DNA of 64,000 nucleotides from NCBI GenBank assembly GCA_030692515.1, contig JAUXZS010000030.1:20506-84505 (forward strand). The letters run 5' to 3'. The position numbers and the translations under genes were made by a program. How positions within the stretch are numbered: position 1 is the first letter of the stretch; each line of letters opens with the position of its first letter. Shown one piece after another: positions 41,703 through 51,302 of the stretch. The notes beneath the pieces are model-generated. The model worked only from the letters and a program-made list of their open reading frames with translations. It was not told where the DNA came from and did no database searches. The DNA comes from Bacteroidota bacterium. GTDB taxonomy: Bacteria; Bacteroidota; Bacteroidia; B-17B0; Aurantibacillaceae.

Positions 41703-42731
41703 TTGATTAGCTATTATCTTAAAATATTTAAAAAACTATCGATTTATAAAGTATTTAACTTTTTAAAGCTAGCTTTTGGATTTTATTATTCACGAATGAG
41801 TAATAAGCCCGTGCAAATTGGCTTACCTTTTTTTATTAGTATTGAGCCAACTACAAGTTGTAATTTAAGGTGTCCGCAATGCCCAAGTGGATTAAGAGAA
41901 TTTACCCGGCCAACCGGAATGCTTCAAAATCAATTATTCGAAAAAATAATTCTTCAAACCAAAAAACACTTACATAGCCTAACTTTTTATTTTCAAGGCG
42001 AACCTTATTTAAACCCCGATTTTTTAAAAATGGTTTCTTTTGCCAGCAACAATAAAATTTTTACCATTACTAGTACCAATGCACATTATTTAACTGAAGA
42101 AAACGCGAAACAAACTGTTTTAAGCAAATTGGATAAATTAATTATTTCGGTAGATGGCATTACTCAAGATGTTTATGAAAAATATAGAATAGGCGGACAG
42201 GTGAATAAAGTAATTGAAGGGACTAAAGAAATTTTAAAACAAAAACAACTATTAAAGAGTAGTTCTCCGCATGTAGTATGGCAATTTGTAGTTTTTAAAA
42301 CAAATGAGCACCAAATTGAAGCGGTTAAAAAACTAGGGAAAGAGTTAGGGGTGGATGAAGTAAAAATTAAAACCGCTCAAATTTATGATTTTGAAAACGG
42401 ACACGATTTGATTCCGGATAATGAAGAATATTCGCGCTACAAAAAGAGTGATTCTGGAAATACCGATAGACCTCAATACGAGTTAAAAAATAAATTATTA
42501 AACCAATGCTGGCGAATGTGGCAAGGTTGTGTAATTACCTGGGACGGAAAAATTGTACCTTGTTGTTTTGATAAAGACGCCAAATACAAATTAGGAAATT
42601 TAGAAACTGATACTTTTGAGAGCATTTGGTTTTCGGAACCCTATAATAATTTTAGACGTTCTATATTAAAGAGTAGAAACCAAATTGATATTTGTACAAA
42701 TTGTACTGAGGGAACAAAAGTTTGGTCTTAA
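41703..42731 (+). CDS. Radical SAM protein with C-terminal SPASM domain
   Basis: The protein has 342 residues from a TTG start; the next in-frame ATG is Met32, but the preceding residues look coding. The radical SAM cluster is CNLRCPQC (Cys53, 57, 60) after ISIEPTTS. The SPASM region carries further cysteines: NQCWRMWQGCVITWDGKIVPCCFD and IDICTNC, binding auxiliary FeS clusters. Related enzymes modify peptides or sugars or mature cofactors; the substrate is unknown here. A TATCTTTA -7 box lies at 41685-41692. No precursor peptide gene is visible next to it. Confidence 0.9.
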   Translation: MISYYLKIFKKLSIYKVFNFLKLAFGFYYSRMSNKPVQIGLPFFISIEPTTSCNLRCPQCPSGLREFTRPTGMLQNQLFEKIILQTKKHLHSLTFYFQGEPYLNPDFLKMVSFASNNKIFTITSTNAHYLTEENAKQTVLSKLDKLIISVDGITQDVYEKYRIGGQVNKVIEGTKEILKQKQLLKSSSPHVVWQFVVFKTNEHQIEAVKKLGKELGVDEVKIKTAQIYDFENGHDLIPDNEEYSRYKKSDSGNTDRPQYELKNKLLNQCWRMWQGCVITWDGKIVPCCFDKDAKYKLGNLETDTFESIWFSEPYNNFRRSILKSRNQIDICTNCTEGTKVWS

Positions 42732-42767
42732 GAGCAGCGCTCTTTTTTCGCCGCTAAACGTTTTCTT

Positions 42768-42951
42768 TTTTGCCACGAATTTCACGAATTTGCACTAAGA
42801 GATTTGTTTTTAAGCCGCAGATTTCGCGGATTTTCACAGATTTGTTTTTTTAATAAATTAACGAGAAGTTTTGCTTAATAAAATATCACTTCAAATTAAA
42901 GCATCATTAACATTCGAGATAATGATTAGTGTAATTCGTGCAATTAGTGGC
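42768..42951. repeat. Degenerate inverted-repeat element
   Basis: GCCACGAATTTCACGAATTT (starting at ~42773) recurs in inverted, degenerate form near 42930-42951 (reverse complement GCCACTAATTGCACGAATTA). Between them lies a related GCCGCAGATTTCGCGGATTT unit. It fills the gap between the radical SAM gene and the acyl-CoA ligase. Similar GCCACGAATT repeats are, to my knowledge, common between genes in Bacteroidota. It may be a small mobile or structural repeat. Confidence 0.6.
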
Positions 42952-42965
42952 TTAATATATAGCGA

Positions 42966-44762
42966 CTATTCTCCTTCCCCAAAAATCTTTAATATAACGT
43001 CTTTATTTTTTTCGGTGATAAACTTTCGTTTTAAACTGAGCTTTGGAGTTATTTCTCCCGATTCAACTGCCCAGTTGCCAGCAATAAGTTGACAACGTTT
43101 TAATTGTTCGAAAAGAGCTAAAGTTGTGTTAACTTTTTGAATGTGTGCATTTATTATTTTTTTTATTTCGTCATGGTCATGAATATTATCATTTCCGGGC
43201 CAGTCGATATTGTTTTCATTAAAGTGTTCTTTAAAATTTGCAATAGATGGTATTATTAATGCTGAGGCATGTTTTTGTCCTTCGCCAATAACAATACAAT
43301 GTTCTATAAACTTGCTTTCTTTTAATTTATTCTCAATAGCAACTGGCGAAATATATTTTCCAGAGCTATTTTTAAAGATTTCTTTTTTACGGTCGGTAAT
43401 TTTTAAGAATTTGCCACCCACAAATTTTCCAATATCGCCGGTATGAAACCAACCATCTTTATCAATTGCCTCCTCCGTTACCTCAGGGTTTTTATAATAG
43501 CCAATCATTAAACTTGGACCTTTCATTAAAATTTCACCATCCTTTTCAGAAATTTTAACTTGTGAGTTTTCTACAACTTGTCCAACCGTACCAAACATCA
43601 TGTTACCTTTTCCTAATCTATTAACCGCAACTACAACGCAGGTTTCGGTTAAACCATAACCTTGTAAAAGTGTTAAATTGGCGCAGTTAAAAATTCTATG
43701 AAGGCGAGGGTTAAGAGCTGCGCCACCGCTAACAATAACTTTTACATTTCCGCCAACAGCAGCTCGCCATTTCGAATAAACTAATTTATCACAAATTGTT
43801 CTTTGCAATTCGTACCAGGGTCCGTTCGCTCCATCTAATTCGTAACGTTCTGCTAAACGTAAACTCAAATCAAAAATTTTCTTTTTTATACCACTAAGCT
43901 TATCTCCGGCAGAAATAATTTTTTCAAGGACGCGCTCCAAAATTCTGGGAACTGCAACAAATATTTCGGGGTGAATTTCTCTACAGTTATCGCCGATGGT
44001 TTCGAAATTTTCGGCGTAATAAATGCTAACATTATGATATAAATACAAGGTATTTAAAAAACGTTCGTACACATGATTAAGGGGTAAAAAACTTAAGGCG
44101 CGCCATTTATTTGTAAAAGGGGCAATGTCTTTACAAATCATAACATTACTTATCATATTTTTGTGAGATATCATTACCCCTTTTGGTTGGCCTGTAGTAC
44201 CAGAAGTATATAATATAGTCATTAATGTGTTTTCTGTAATTCCTGATTTAATGGCATTAATTTTTTCAAGAGCTAAATTTTGTTTACCAAGCTCCAAAAA
44301 TTCAGAAAAGGGTTTAACGCCATCGATGTCATGAAAACAGAAAACATATTTTAAATGTGGCAATTCGTCTTCCATACTTGCCAACTTTTGATAAGTAGAT
44401 TTTTCTGAAATGAAAATAATTTTGGCTTCGCAATGATTTAAAATATATTTTAAGTCATCGTTACTGATGGTTGGAAAAATTGGAGCAGATGGCATGCCAA
44501 CTTGTTGGGCGCCATAATCAACAAAATTCCATTGCGGCATATTATTTGCCATTATAGCTACATTATCACCACTATTTAAACCAAGACTTAAAAGTGCGGA
44601 GCCAACATAATTGGCGTTATTTACAAAATCGTTAACGCTATAATTAACCCACTTTTTGCCTGGCCGTTCGTTAGAAGGGTTTTCTTTGGCACTTAAAATA
44701 TCATTTTTTGCAGATGTGTTTTTAAGATTCTCCAGTATATCAAATACACGTTTTATTTCCAT
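42966..44762 (-). CDS. Long-chain fatty acid--CoA ligase (AMP-binding)
   Basis: The protein has 598 residues. It activates fatty acids through an acyl-adenylate. The AMP-binding signature is TILYTSGTTGQPKGVMISHKN; LLQGYGLTETCV, GWFHTGDIGKFVGGKFLKITDRKKEIFKNSSGKYISP are the hallmark of long-chain acyl-CoA synthetases of the FAA1/FadD15-like type. Possible roles are fatty acid recycling or beta-oxidation entry; an enoyl-CoA hydratase is also in the window. It is divergent from hldD. Confidence 0.93.
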   Translation of the reverse strand: MEIKRVFDILENLKNTSAKNDILSAKENPSNERPGKKWVNYSVNDFVNNANYVGSALLSLGLNSGDNVAIMANNMPQWNFVDYGAQQVGMPSAPIFPTISNDDLKYILNHCEAKIIFISEKSTYQKLASMEDELPHLKYVFCFHDIDGVKPFSEFLELGKQNLALEKINAIKSGITENTLMTILYTSGTTGQPKGVMISHKNMISNVMICKDIAPFTNKWRALSFLPLNHVYERFLNTLYLYHNVSIYYAENFETIGDNCREIHPEIFVAVPRILERVLEKIISAGDKLSGIKKKIFDLSLRLAERYELDGANGPWYELQRTICDKLVYSKWRAAVGGNVKVIVSGGAALNPRLHRIFNCANLTLLQGYGLTETCVVVAVNRLGKGNMMFGTVGQVVENSQVKISEKDGEILMKGPSLMIGYYKNPEVTEEAIDKDGWFHTGDIGKFVGGKFLKITDRKKEIFKNSSGKYISPVAIENKLKESKFIEHCIVIGEGQKHASALIIPSIANFKEHFNENNIDWPGNDNIHDHDEIKKIINAHIQKVNTTLALFEQLKRCQLIAGNWAVESGEITPKLSLKRKFITEKNKDVILKIFGEGE

Positions 44763-44851
44763 ATATAATTCTAATTTCTACAAAAAAAATGTAAAAACAA
44801 AATGGCATTATCACCATAAATTTTAATTAACTTTATACTTCAAAATTATTT

Positions 44852-45817
44852 ATGATAGTTATTACTGGTTCGGCGGGATTTATTGGCAGTTGCCTTGTTT
44901 CAAAATTTAACTCTGAAGGTGTTACCAACTTAATATTGGTGGATGATTTTTCTGTACATGAAAAGCAAGCTAATTATAATGTAAAAACGTTTTATCAAAA
45001 AATTGAGCGCAAGCATTTTATCGAATGGCTTGATACTAATTACAACATTGTAACCGATATTATTCACATAGGCGCAAGAACTGACACTACTGAAAAGGAC
45101 ATTAATGTACTAAACGAATTAAACTTAAATTATACCAAAGCAATTTGGGAAATATGCTCAAAACATAATGTTTCATTAATTTATGCTTCTTCTGCAGCAA
45201 CTTATGGTTTAGGTGAGCATGGTTATGACGATGATGAAAGTAAAATCCCTCTTTTAAAGCCTTTAAATTTATATGGCGAGAGTAAAAATGATTTCGATAA
45301 ATGGGCGTTAAAACAAAAAAACACTCCTCCACACTGGCAAGGCTTAAAATTCTTTAATGTTTATGGTCCAAACGAATATCATAAAGGAAGAATGGCATCA
45401 GTAATTTTTCACGCCTTTCATCAAATAAAAGATAATGGTAAGGTAAAATTGTTTAGGTCTCATAATCCTGATTATGCTGATGGTGGACAATTGCGTGATT
45501 TTGTTTATGTAAAAGATGTTGTTGATGTAATTTGGTTTTTATATTCAACAAAAATTAAAAATGGTATTTATAATTTGGGAAGTGGTAAAGCAAGAACTTT
45601 TTTAGATTTAGCTGAGGCTACGTTTAAAGCTCTAAATATTGAGCCAATCGTAGAATTTATTGATACTCCAATAGATATTAGGGGTAAATACCAATATTTT
45701 ACTGAAGCTAACATGAATAAATTAGTGAACGCTGGTTATTCAAAAAAATTCACGAGCCTTGAAGAAGGAGTTAATGATTATGTAACTAATTATTTGTTAA
45801 AGAATAATTACATGTAA
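44852..45817 (+). CDS. hldD: ADP-L-glycero-D-manno-heptose 6-epimerase
   Basis: The protein has 321 residues. It is an extended SDR with the NADP-binding motif GSAGFIG (6-12), the YGESK catalytic Tyr/Lys, and the HldD-specific FFNVYGPNEYHKGRMASVIFH segment. GGQLRDFVYVKDVVDV follows. It epimerises the heptose used in the lipopolysaccharide inner core. Together with lpxK it indicates a true LPS. A TAACTTTA -7 box lies at 44828-44835. The gene stands alone here. Confidence 0.93.
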   Translation: MIVITGSAGFIGSCLVSKFNSEGVTNLILVDDFSVHEKQANYNVKTFYQKIERKHFIEWLDTNYNIVTDIIHIGARTDTTEKDINVLNELNLNYTKAIWEICSKHNVSLIYASSAATYGLGEHGYDDDESKIPLLKPLNLYGESKNDFDKWALKQKNTPPHWQGLKFFNVYGPNEYHKGRMASVIFHAFHQIKDNGKVKLFRSHNPDYADGGQLRDFVYVKDVVDVIWFLYSTKIKNGIYNLGSGKARTFLDLAEATFKALNIEPIVEFIDTPIDIRGKYQYFTEANMNKLVNAGYSKKFTSLEEGVNDYVTNYLLKNNYM

Positions 45818-45916
45818 TTCTTATTTGAAAAACACTCTCGTTTAAAATCCACAAGCATCTATTTGTTTAATAGAAATAGATCTAAATTTTACCGATAATC
45901 GTAAAGAATTTTTTCA

Positions 45917-45924
45917 TAAATTTA
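45917..45924 (+). promoter_or_regulatory. -7 element 4 nt before the M1 peptidase ATG
   Basis: TAAATTTA is followed by GGTT and then ATG at 45929, suggesting a leaderless transcript. Confidence 0.5.
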
Positions 45925-45928
45925 GGTT

Positions 45929-48367
45929 ATGAGAATTTATTTTAAAGTGTTGTGCTTTTTAATTGTATTTGTTAATGCAAATATATTAGCGCAAAATACA
46001 CATGTTGGCTGCCAGTATGGAAAAAATCTTCAATCCTCAACGCCTATATATTATAGCGCTGAAAATTTGCGGAGCGATACATTTGATATTTTAAAATACA
46101 CCATTAATTTAGAAATAGGAAATACTGTAACTAAATTAATTAAAGGCAACACGCAAATTAGATTTGCTCCAAAACAAAATAACCGAACATTTATTCTATT
46201 CGATCTTCTTAAACTAACCATAGATTCTGTAAAAGAAAATGCCTCTTTATTAACTTATGCATATAATGATACTATTTTAAAAGTCAATTTTTTAGCGCCA
46301 AAAAATATAATCGACACTGCAATTATTACAGTTTATTATAACGGACAACCTCAAGGTGATCCAAGCGGCTGGGGCGGCTTTTATTTTAATAACACAGGTG
46401 GGGCTCAGTATGCCTATAATTTAGGAGTAGGTTTTGGAGCTAAGCCTCATAATTATGGCCGCGTTTGGTTTCCTTGCTTTGATAATTTTGTTGAGAGAAG
46501 TAAATATGAATTTAATATTACAAATGATTCTATAAGAAAAGCATATTGTAACGGACAACTAATATCAGATGTTGTTACCTTGGATAAACGCACGCGCACA
46601 TGGGTTTTAAACGAAGAAATTCCAACCTATTTAGCTAATGTTGCCGTAGCAAACTATAAGCAAGTTAATTGGTCTATTCTAGCACTAGATGGTGTTAAAC
46701 CAATTACTTTGGTTGGTGTTGCAAATGATACAACACCAATGAAAAACGCTTTTGTTAATTTAAAAAATTGTATTAATGGTTTCGAAAATTATTTTGGTCC
46801 ATATAAATGGAATCGATTTGGTTATTGTTTAGTGCCTTTTAATAGTGGCGCAATGGAACACGCAACTAATATTTCTTATCCGCGTGCTACAATAGGCAAT
46901 CTTACTTATGAAGCCGATTTAATGGCGCACGAATTATCACATCATTGGTGGGGAGATTTAATAACTTGTGAAACGCAAGAAGATATGTGGATAAATGAAG
47001 GTATGGCAACTTTTAGCTCATACATGTTTTTAGAATGGAAATATGGTAAGGCTAGTTATTTAAATGCTCTTAAAACAGAGCACGATAAATTATTACAATT
47101 TTTACATAAAAAAGAGGGCGGTTTTAGAGCAATAAGTGGCATTCCTCATAGCTTAACTTATGGCGACCATGTATATAAAAAAGGAGCCGATGTTGCTCAT
47201 ACCTTAAGAAGTTATATGGGCGATCTTGCTTTTTTTAATGGTGCAAAATATGTGATGCAACAAAACGCTAACAAAAGTTTAAATAGTATTGAGTTTAGAA
47301 ATTTATTGCAAACTAGTAGCGGGCAAAATTTAACCGACTTTTTTAATAATTGGGTTTTAACTGGAGGTTGGTCTCATTTTGCAATTGATTCGGTAAAATA
47401 TATACAAATTTCTCCTACAAGTTATAATGCTGTTGTTTCCTTAAAACAAAAAACTTTAGGAACAACAATTCTTCATGATAATGTACCATTAGAGATTAGT
47501 TTTTTTAAAAATGATTGGTCGGCAGTAACTAAAACTGTTACAATGAGTGGAGCAACCGGAATATTTACTGTTAATATCCCGTTTAATCCTGTTTACTCCG
47601 CGTTAAATTATGATAGTAAAATAGGAGATGCGACTTCTCACGAAATTAAAACAATGAAAACGGTCAATAATTTTAATTGGCCTTTAGGAAAAATATTTAT
47701 GTTAGTTAAAAATAAAGGATTGGATTCAAGTTTAATTCGTGTGGTACATAACTATGTTAAGCCAGATGCATTTAAAAATAATCCGGCAAATCATAAATTA
47801 TCCAATCAGCAATTTTGGAAAATAGAAGGTATTTTATCTCCAGGTTTTCATGCAAAGGCAAGATTTAATTATGATGGGAATAAAACTATTGGCGGCACTT
47901 ATTCTTATATGGACACACTTTTAACGATTGTTAATGGCGATAGTTTACGTTTGTTTTATAGAGCAGATGCTGCCGATGACTGGAAGGTTGTAAAACACAT
48001 GAGTAAATTAATTTTTGGAACAAGGGTTGGTTATATTGAGGTGGATACTTTAAAATTAGGGGAATATACTTTTGGAAATTCTACCGATACAAGTTCAGTT
48101 GGAATAAAAGAAATTGTAAAAAACTCAATTGCAGTTAATATATTTCCAAATCCTGCTAAACAAAAATTGACAATAGAGTTTAAGGAAGAATTAACAGAAG
48201 AGCACTCCTTAAATATTATTAATCTAGAAGGGAAATCTATATTATCTATGAGAATTGACAGCAAAAAATCAATTCTGGATTTAAGTCAGTTCGCAAAAGC
48301 AACTTATTTAATAAGGATTGAAAAAGAAGGGCAAACGGTATTTAGCCAAAAATTAATACTGGACTAA
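45929..48367 (+). CDS. T9SS-secreted M1 family metallopeptidase
   Basis: The protein has 812 residues. A signal peptide (to ~AQ22) is followed by the aminopeptidase N-like beta domain. The gluzincin site is HELSH at 334-338 with the third zinc ligand Glu357 in NEGMATF. The substrate-binding GAMEN motif reads GAMEH (307-311). A long beta-rich tail leads to a type A sorting domain (NIFPNPAKQ, LNIINLEGKS, QKLILD). It should be a surface or secreted aminopeptidase, freeing amino acids from peptides. The changed GAMEN residue may alter specificity. Confidence 0.92.
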   Translation: MRIYFKVLCFLIVFVNANILAQNTHVGCQYGKNLQSSTPIYYSAENLRSDTFDILKYTINLEIGNTVTKLIKGNTQIRFAPKQNNRTFILFDLLKLTIDSVKENASLLTYAYNDTILKVNFLAPKNIIDTAIITVYYNGQPQGDPSGWGGFYFNNTGGAQYAYNLGVGFGAKPHNYGRVWFPCFDNFVERSKYEFNITNDSIRKAYCNGQLISDVVTLDKRTRTWVLNEEIPTYLANVAVANYKQVNWSILALDGVKPITLVGVANDTTPMKNAFVNLKNCINGFENYFGPYKWNRFGYCLVPFNSGAMEHATNISYPRATIGNLTYEADLMAHELSHHWWGDLITCETQEDMWINEGMATFSSYMFLEWKYGKASYLNALKTEHDKLLQFLHKKEGGFRAISGIPHSLTYGDHVYKKGADVAHTLRSYMGDLAFFNGAKYVMQQNANKSLNSIEFRNLLQTSSGQNLTDFFNNWVLTGGWSHFAIDSVKYIQISPTSYNAVVSLKQKTLGTTILHDNVPLEISFFKNDWSAVTKTVTMSGATGIFTVNIPFNPVYSALNYDSKIGDATSHEIKTMKTVNNFNWPLGKIFMLVKNKGLDSSLIRVVHNYVKPDAFKNNPANHKLSNQQFWKIEGILSPGFHAKARFNYDGNKTIGGTYSYMDTLLTIVNGDSLRLFYRADAADDWKVVKHMSKLIFGTRVGYIEVDTLKLGEYTFGNSTDTSSVGIKEIVKNSIAVNIFPNPAKQKLTIEFKEELTEEHSLNIINLEGKSILSMRIDSKKSILDLSQFAKATYLIRIEKEGQTVFSQKLILD

Positions 48368-48377
48368 TTCAATCAAA

Positions 48378-49214
48378 TTACTGAACGGAAATTAATTTTT
48401 GAGATACTGTTTGATTATTAGCGCTTGTTTTAACAAAATAAATTCCGGGAGCAACATCTTGTAAATTAATAATTTTTGAATGGAAACCTGAGCTTTGAGT
48501 TTCATCTAATATTTCTTTTACAAGCTTGCCATGTAAGTCAATTACTTTAATATTTATTAATTGTTCTTTTATTAAAAAGTAAGAAAGAGTTGTTGATTCA
48601 TGAGCAGGATTTGGGTAAACAGAAACTTGGGAAAGAACAGTTGAATTATTTTCTTTAATTCCAACACTTAGAGATTCTGTAATAGTTAAAGACGAATTAA
48701 ATGTAAAATCGCCACTTGTTGTACCGTTTCCATTTACAGCATTAGCACCAACATAAATAGTAACATTTCCACTTGCTGGAGCAACCCACTCATAACTAAA
48801 TGTTACAAGTCCGGCACCAGTTTTAGGAGTTGTGTGCACCGCATTTTTTCTTCCTGCTGAAGTTAAAAATTTTACTCCTGTGCCAGGGTTTTGCATAAGA
48901 CCTGCATTTGTATTTGCTGAATTTAACATTTCGCAACCGAAACCAAATTTTGAAAAGCCAGTTGCAGCAACATCTACATTAATAGTGTATGTATTTCCAG
49001 CAATATAAGTGTTGTTTGAAAAAGATGGGGAAGCTGTAATTGTAATGCCAGAAGCGGCACTAGTACCACCACCGTGACAATTTCCACAGTTGCCTTCAGA
49101 TGGTGAGTTAGTCCAGCCTGCTATGCCTGTAGATTGTTTTGAACTTAAAATAAAAGATGTTGAAACAATAAAAACTGTCAGAATTATTACAAAGGTTAAA
49201 GTTATTTTTTTCAT
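48378..49214 (-). CDS. T9SS protein with choice-of-anchor V domain and CxxCH motif
   Basis: The protein has 278 residues. A hydrophobic N-terminal signal is followed by GNCGNCHGGG (Cys43, Cys46, His47), a haem c-type CxxCH, then a beta-sandwich of the choice-of-anchor V/Reelin-like type (FGFGCEMLN, GRKNAVHTTPKTG, VTFSYEWVAPASGNVTIYVGANAVNGN). A T9SS type A domain closes the protein (VSVYPNPAHE, VIDLHGKLVKE, QKLISVQ). The combination suggests a secreted haem-bearing adhesin or redox protein. Haem attachment is inferred from the motif alone. Confidence 0.82.
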   Translation of the reverse strand: MKKITLTFVIILTVFIVSTSFILSSKQSTGIAGWTNSPSEGNCGNCHGGGTSAASGITITASPSFSNNTYIAGNTYTINVDVAATGFSKFGFGCEMLNSANTNAGLMQNPGTGVKFLTSAGRKNAVHTTPKTGAGLVTFSYEWVAPASGNVTIYVGANAVNGNGTTSGDFTFNSSLTITESLSVGIKENNSTVLSQVSVYPNPAHESTTLSYFLIKEQLINIKVIDLHGKLVKEILDETQSSGFHSKIINLQDVAPGIYFVKTSANNQTVSQKLISVQ

Positions 49215-49473
49215 GTTTTTAGCTTAAATTTTCTTCCTTACAACTACAAGGTATAAAATTAAACTTTTTTTGATTGAAACGATTATTTAACTAAAAAAAG
49301 CTAATGTTAAGTTTTTTTCTTAAATCATATAGCTTTAAATTTAAGAAAAGGCGGCAGGTTTGAGAAGTTTAGTTTAAAGCGAATAGTTAACTTTCAATTT
49401 TCTTTTCAAAATCTCTCGGGTTGATTAGTTGACCTAATTTTGTTAAATTTGTCTATATAAAATTCTGATTTTA

Positions 49474-50190
49474 ATGCGTAAAAGTTATTTATTGTTTTCA
49501 TTTATTTTGACTTCATTTTTTTGTTTGTCACAAACACCAAAAAAGGAAGCGCCTGATAAAACTAAATCGTTAGATGAGTTTGACATTAAACGATATAAAG
49601 GAGAACCGGGCGATAGATTAATTATAGAAATTAACAGAACGTCATGGCTAGGTGCACCATCAGATATTAAACCTAACTGGCGAAGTCTTGGATTAAATTT
49701 TGCTTTTATGTTTGATAAACCAATTGGGCGATCGAGTTTTAGTTTTGGTTATGGCATTGGAATTTTTAGCCATAATTATCATAGTAATGCAAACTTTATT
49801 TATAAACTAGATAGTACAAATAAAACTGCAACAACTATTCTTCAGCCCAAAACAACACAGTACACTACAAATAGTTATAATGAAAAGATTTTGGAAATAC
49901 CATTAGAGATAAGATTTAGAACTAAAACTGACACAAAATTTAAATTTGAATTTGGAGTAAAAGGTGGATATGTGATAAATGACTTTAGGAAAATGGTTGA
50001 TGGGGATGGAAAAATCAGAGTTTACAACACTAAAAACATTAATCATATAAGATATGGTGTAAACTTTAGAATTGGCGTTGAACAAATTTGCTTTACCGCA
50101 TGTTATTATGTTAGCGAAGTTTTCCAGAAAGACAAAGGTGTAAACGGCATAAACATGTTTTCTTTTGGGATTGCGATTATTCCTTATTAA
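49474..50190 (+). CDS. Outer-membrane beta-barrel protein (PorT/OMP_b-brl-like)
   Basis: The protein has 238 residues. The signal peptide is MRKSYLLFSFILTSFFCLSQ. The mature part contains repeated amphipathic strands with aromatic ends (LGLNFAFMFDKPIGRSSFSFGYGIGIF, FEFGVKGGYVIND, RYGVNFRIGVEQICFTACYYVSE), ending in a beta strand, as expected for a barrel. The precise family is uncertain. A TAAATTTG box at 49444-49451, with TTG 20 bases upstream, is a likely promoter. The next gene follows after 11 bases. Confidence 0.78.
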   Translation: MRKSYLLFSFILTSFFCLSQTPKKEAPDKTKSLDEFDIKRYKGEPGDRLIIEINRTSWLGAPSDIKPNWRSLGLNFAFMFDKPIGRSSFSFGYGIGIFSHNYHSNANFIYKLDSTNKTATTILQPKTTQYTTNSYNEKILEIPLEIRFRTKTDTKFKFEFGVKGGYVINDFRKMVDGDGKIRVYNTKNINHIRYGVNFRIGVEQICFTACYYVSEVFQKDKGVNGINMFSFGIAIIPY

Positions 50191-50201
50191 TTTTTGGAAA
50201 G

Positions 50202-50930
50202 TTGAAAGATGTTAATTTAAATAATGAGTTATTAAAACTTAAACATAAAACACGGAGTAAAGAAGATGATTTACTTCAGGAAGCTAATCGTATTCTTACC
50301 CAAGATCTTTTTTCGGAAAAGAAAATTTTAAATAACCTAAAACATTATAATAACTCTTTCGAGATAATTGATGAAGAAGATGTTCCGTCAGAATTAATTT
50401 TTAAGATTTCAGAAATAAAAAAAATTGCTCTTAACTATCGTTTAAAATTTATCGACAGTCAATATTTCAAATCTGAAATTCCCTATGAGGCGATATTGAA
50501 AATAAAGGATATTAATAGTAATTATCGAAAAGATATTAAAGGATTTAAAATTTTAGGTCCAATAGGCTCTTTTAAAAAAGGTGAAAATTTAAAAAACACC
50601 ATTTTATTTGCCCCAACTAATTATGGTAACTATTATTTGATTCATAATTGGGGTACACCTTTAAAATGGCACAGAAAAATAACATCTTGGCCACTGAAGA
50701 ATTTTGATAATTTATTTTTATCAGTAATAATGTATACTTTAATTATAACATTAAGTATTCCTACGCCATTAATTACTTTAGATTCAACAGCCACTTATTG
50801 GAGTGGGTATAGAGCAGCAGCTTTTATGCATTTACTAATTTTTCATTTAGGAGTAACTGCTTACATTACTTTTACTTTTGCGAAAAATTTAAGTTCAATT
50901 GCCTGGAATCATTTTAAAGATTTTGGTTAG
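50202..50930 (+). CDS. Hypothetical membrane protein
   Basis: The protein has 242 residues from a TTG start (no in-frame ATG nearby). A charged, helical N-terminal half (residues 1-90) precedes a globular part with FAPTNYGNYYLIHNWGTPLKWHRK. Two transmembrane helices lie near ~168-190 and ~205-228. I do not recognise the family. The 11-base distance to the beta-barrel gene suggests an operon, possibly an envelope pair. Confidence 0.6.
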   Translation: MKDVNLNNELLKLKHKTRSKEDDLLQEANRILTQDLFSEKKILNNLKHYNNSFEIIDEEDVPSELIFKISEIKKIALNYRLKFIDSQYFKSEIPYEAILKIKDINSNYRKDIKGFKILGPIGSFKKGENLKNTILFAPTNYGNYYLIHNWGTPLKWHRKITSWPLKNFDNLFLSVIMYTLIITLSIPTPLITLDSTATYWSGYRAAAFMHLLIFHLGVTAYITFTFAKNLSSIAWNHFKDFG

Positions 50931-50954
50931 CGCAAAGCAAAATCAATTAAAGAT

Positions 50955-51284
50955 TTAAACTACACCATCACCCCAAATCTTAACAGAAATATTATCCATT
51001 TGAGGAATTAATTTTAATTGACAAGACAAGCGAGAGGTTGGTGTAATGTTTGGGAGAGTATCTAACATGGCATATTCATCATCAGAAATTTCGGGTAAAT
51101 TTTCGAAACCACTCAACACTTCAACATGGCAAGTTGCGCAAAGGGCCATTCCGCCACAAGTGGCTAAAATATCATAATCGTTTCCCTTCAAGATTTCCAT
51201 TAAACTTAAGCCCATATCTGTAGGAGATTCGATTGTGCTTATTGAATTGTCAGGGTTTTGTATATTAATTTTTATGTCGCTCAT
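50955..51284 (-). CDS. 2Fe-2S ferredoxin (adrenodoxin/plant type)
   Basis: The protein has 109 residues. The four cluster cysteines are Cys43, Cys49, Cys52 (CGGMALCATC) and Cys88 (SRLSCQL), which is the vertebrate/bacterial adrenodoxin spacing. It carries single electrons for FeS cluster assembly or oxygenases; the partner is not visible here. It is at the end of a minus-strand run after the methylmalonyl-CoA epimerase, 18 bases away. Confidence 0.93.
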   Translation of the reverse strand: MSDIKINIQNPDNSISTIESPTDMGLSLMEILKGNDYDILATCGGMALCATCHVEVLSGFENLPEISDDEYAMLDTLPNITPTSRLSCQLKLIPQMDNISVKIWGDGVV

Positions 51285-51302
51285 GGTTTTGTGTATTTAA
51301 TT

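Noticed and set aside
41703..42731. RiPP-type maturase system around the radical SAM/SPASM gene
   Set aside because: No short precursor ORF, peptidase or exporter is adjacent; the neighbours are an Ig-like lipoprotein and an acyl-CoA ligase, so no peptide natural product cluster can be supported.
42871..43092. 73-codon plus-strand ORF
   Set aside because: It spans repeat sequence and the antisense 3' end of the acyl-CoA ligase gene; no protein features.
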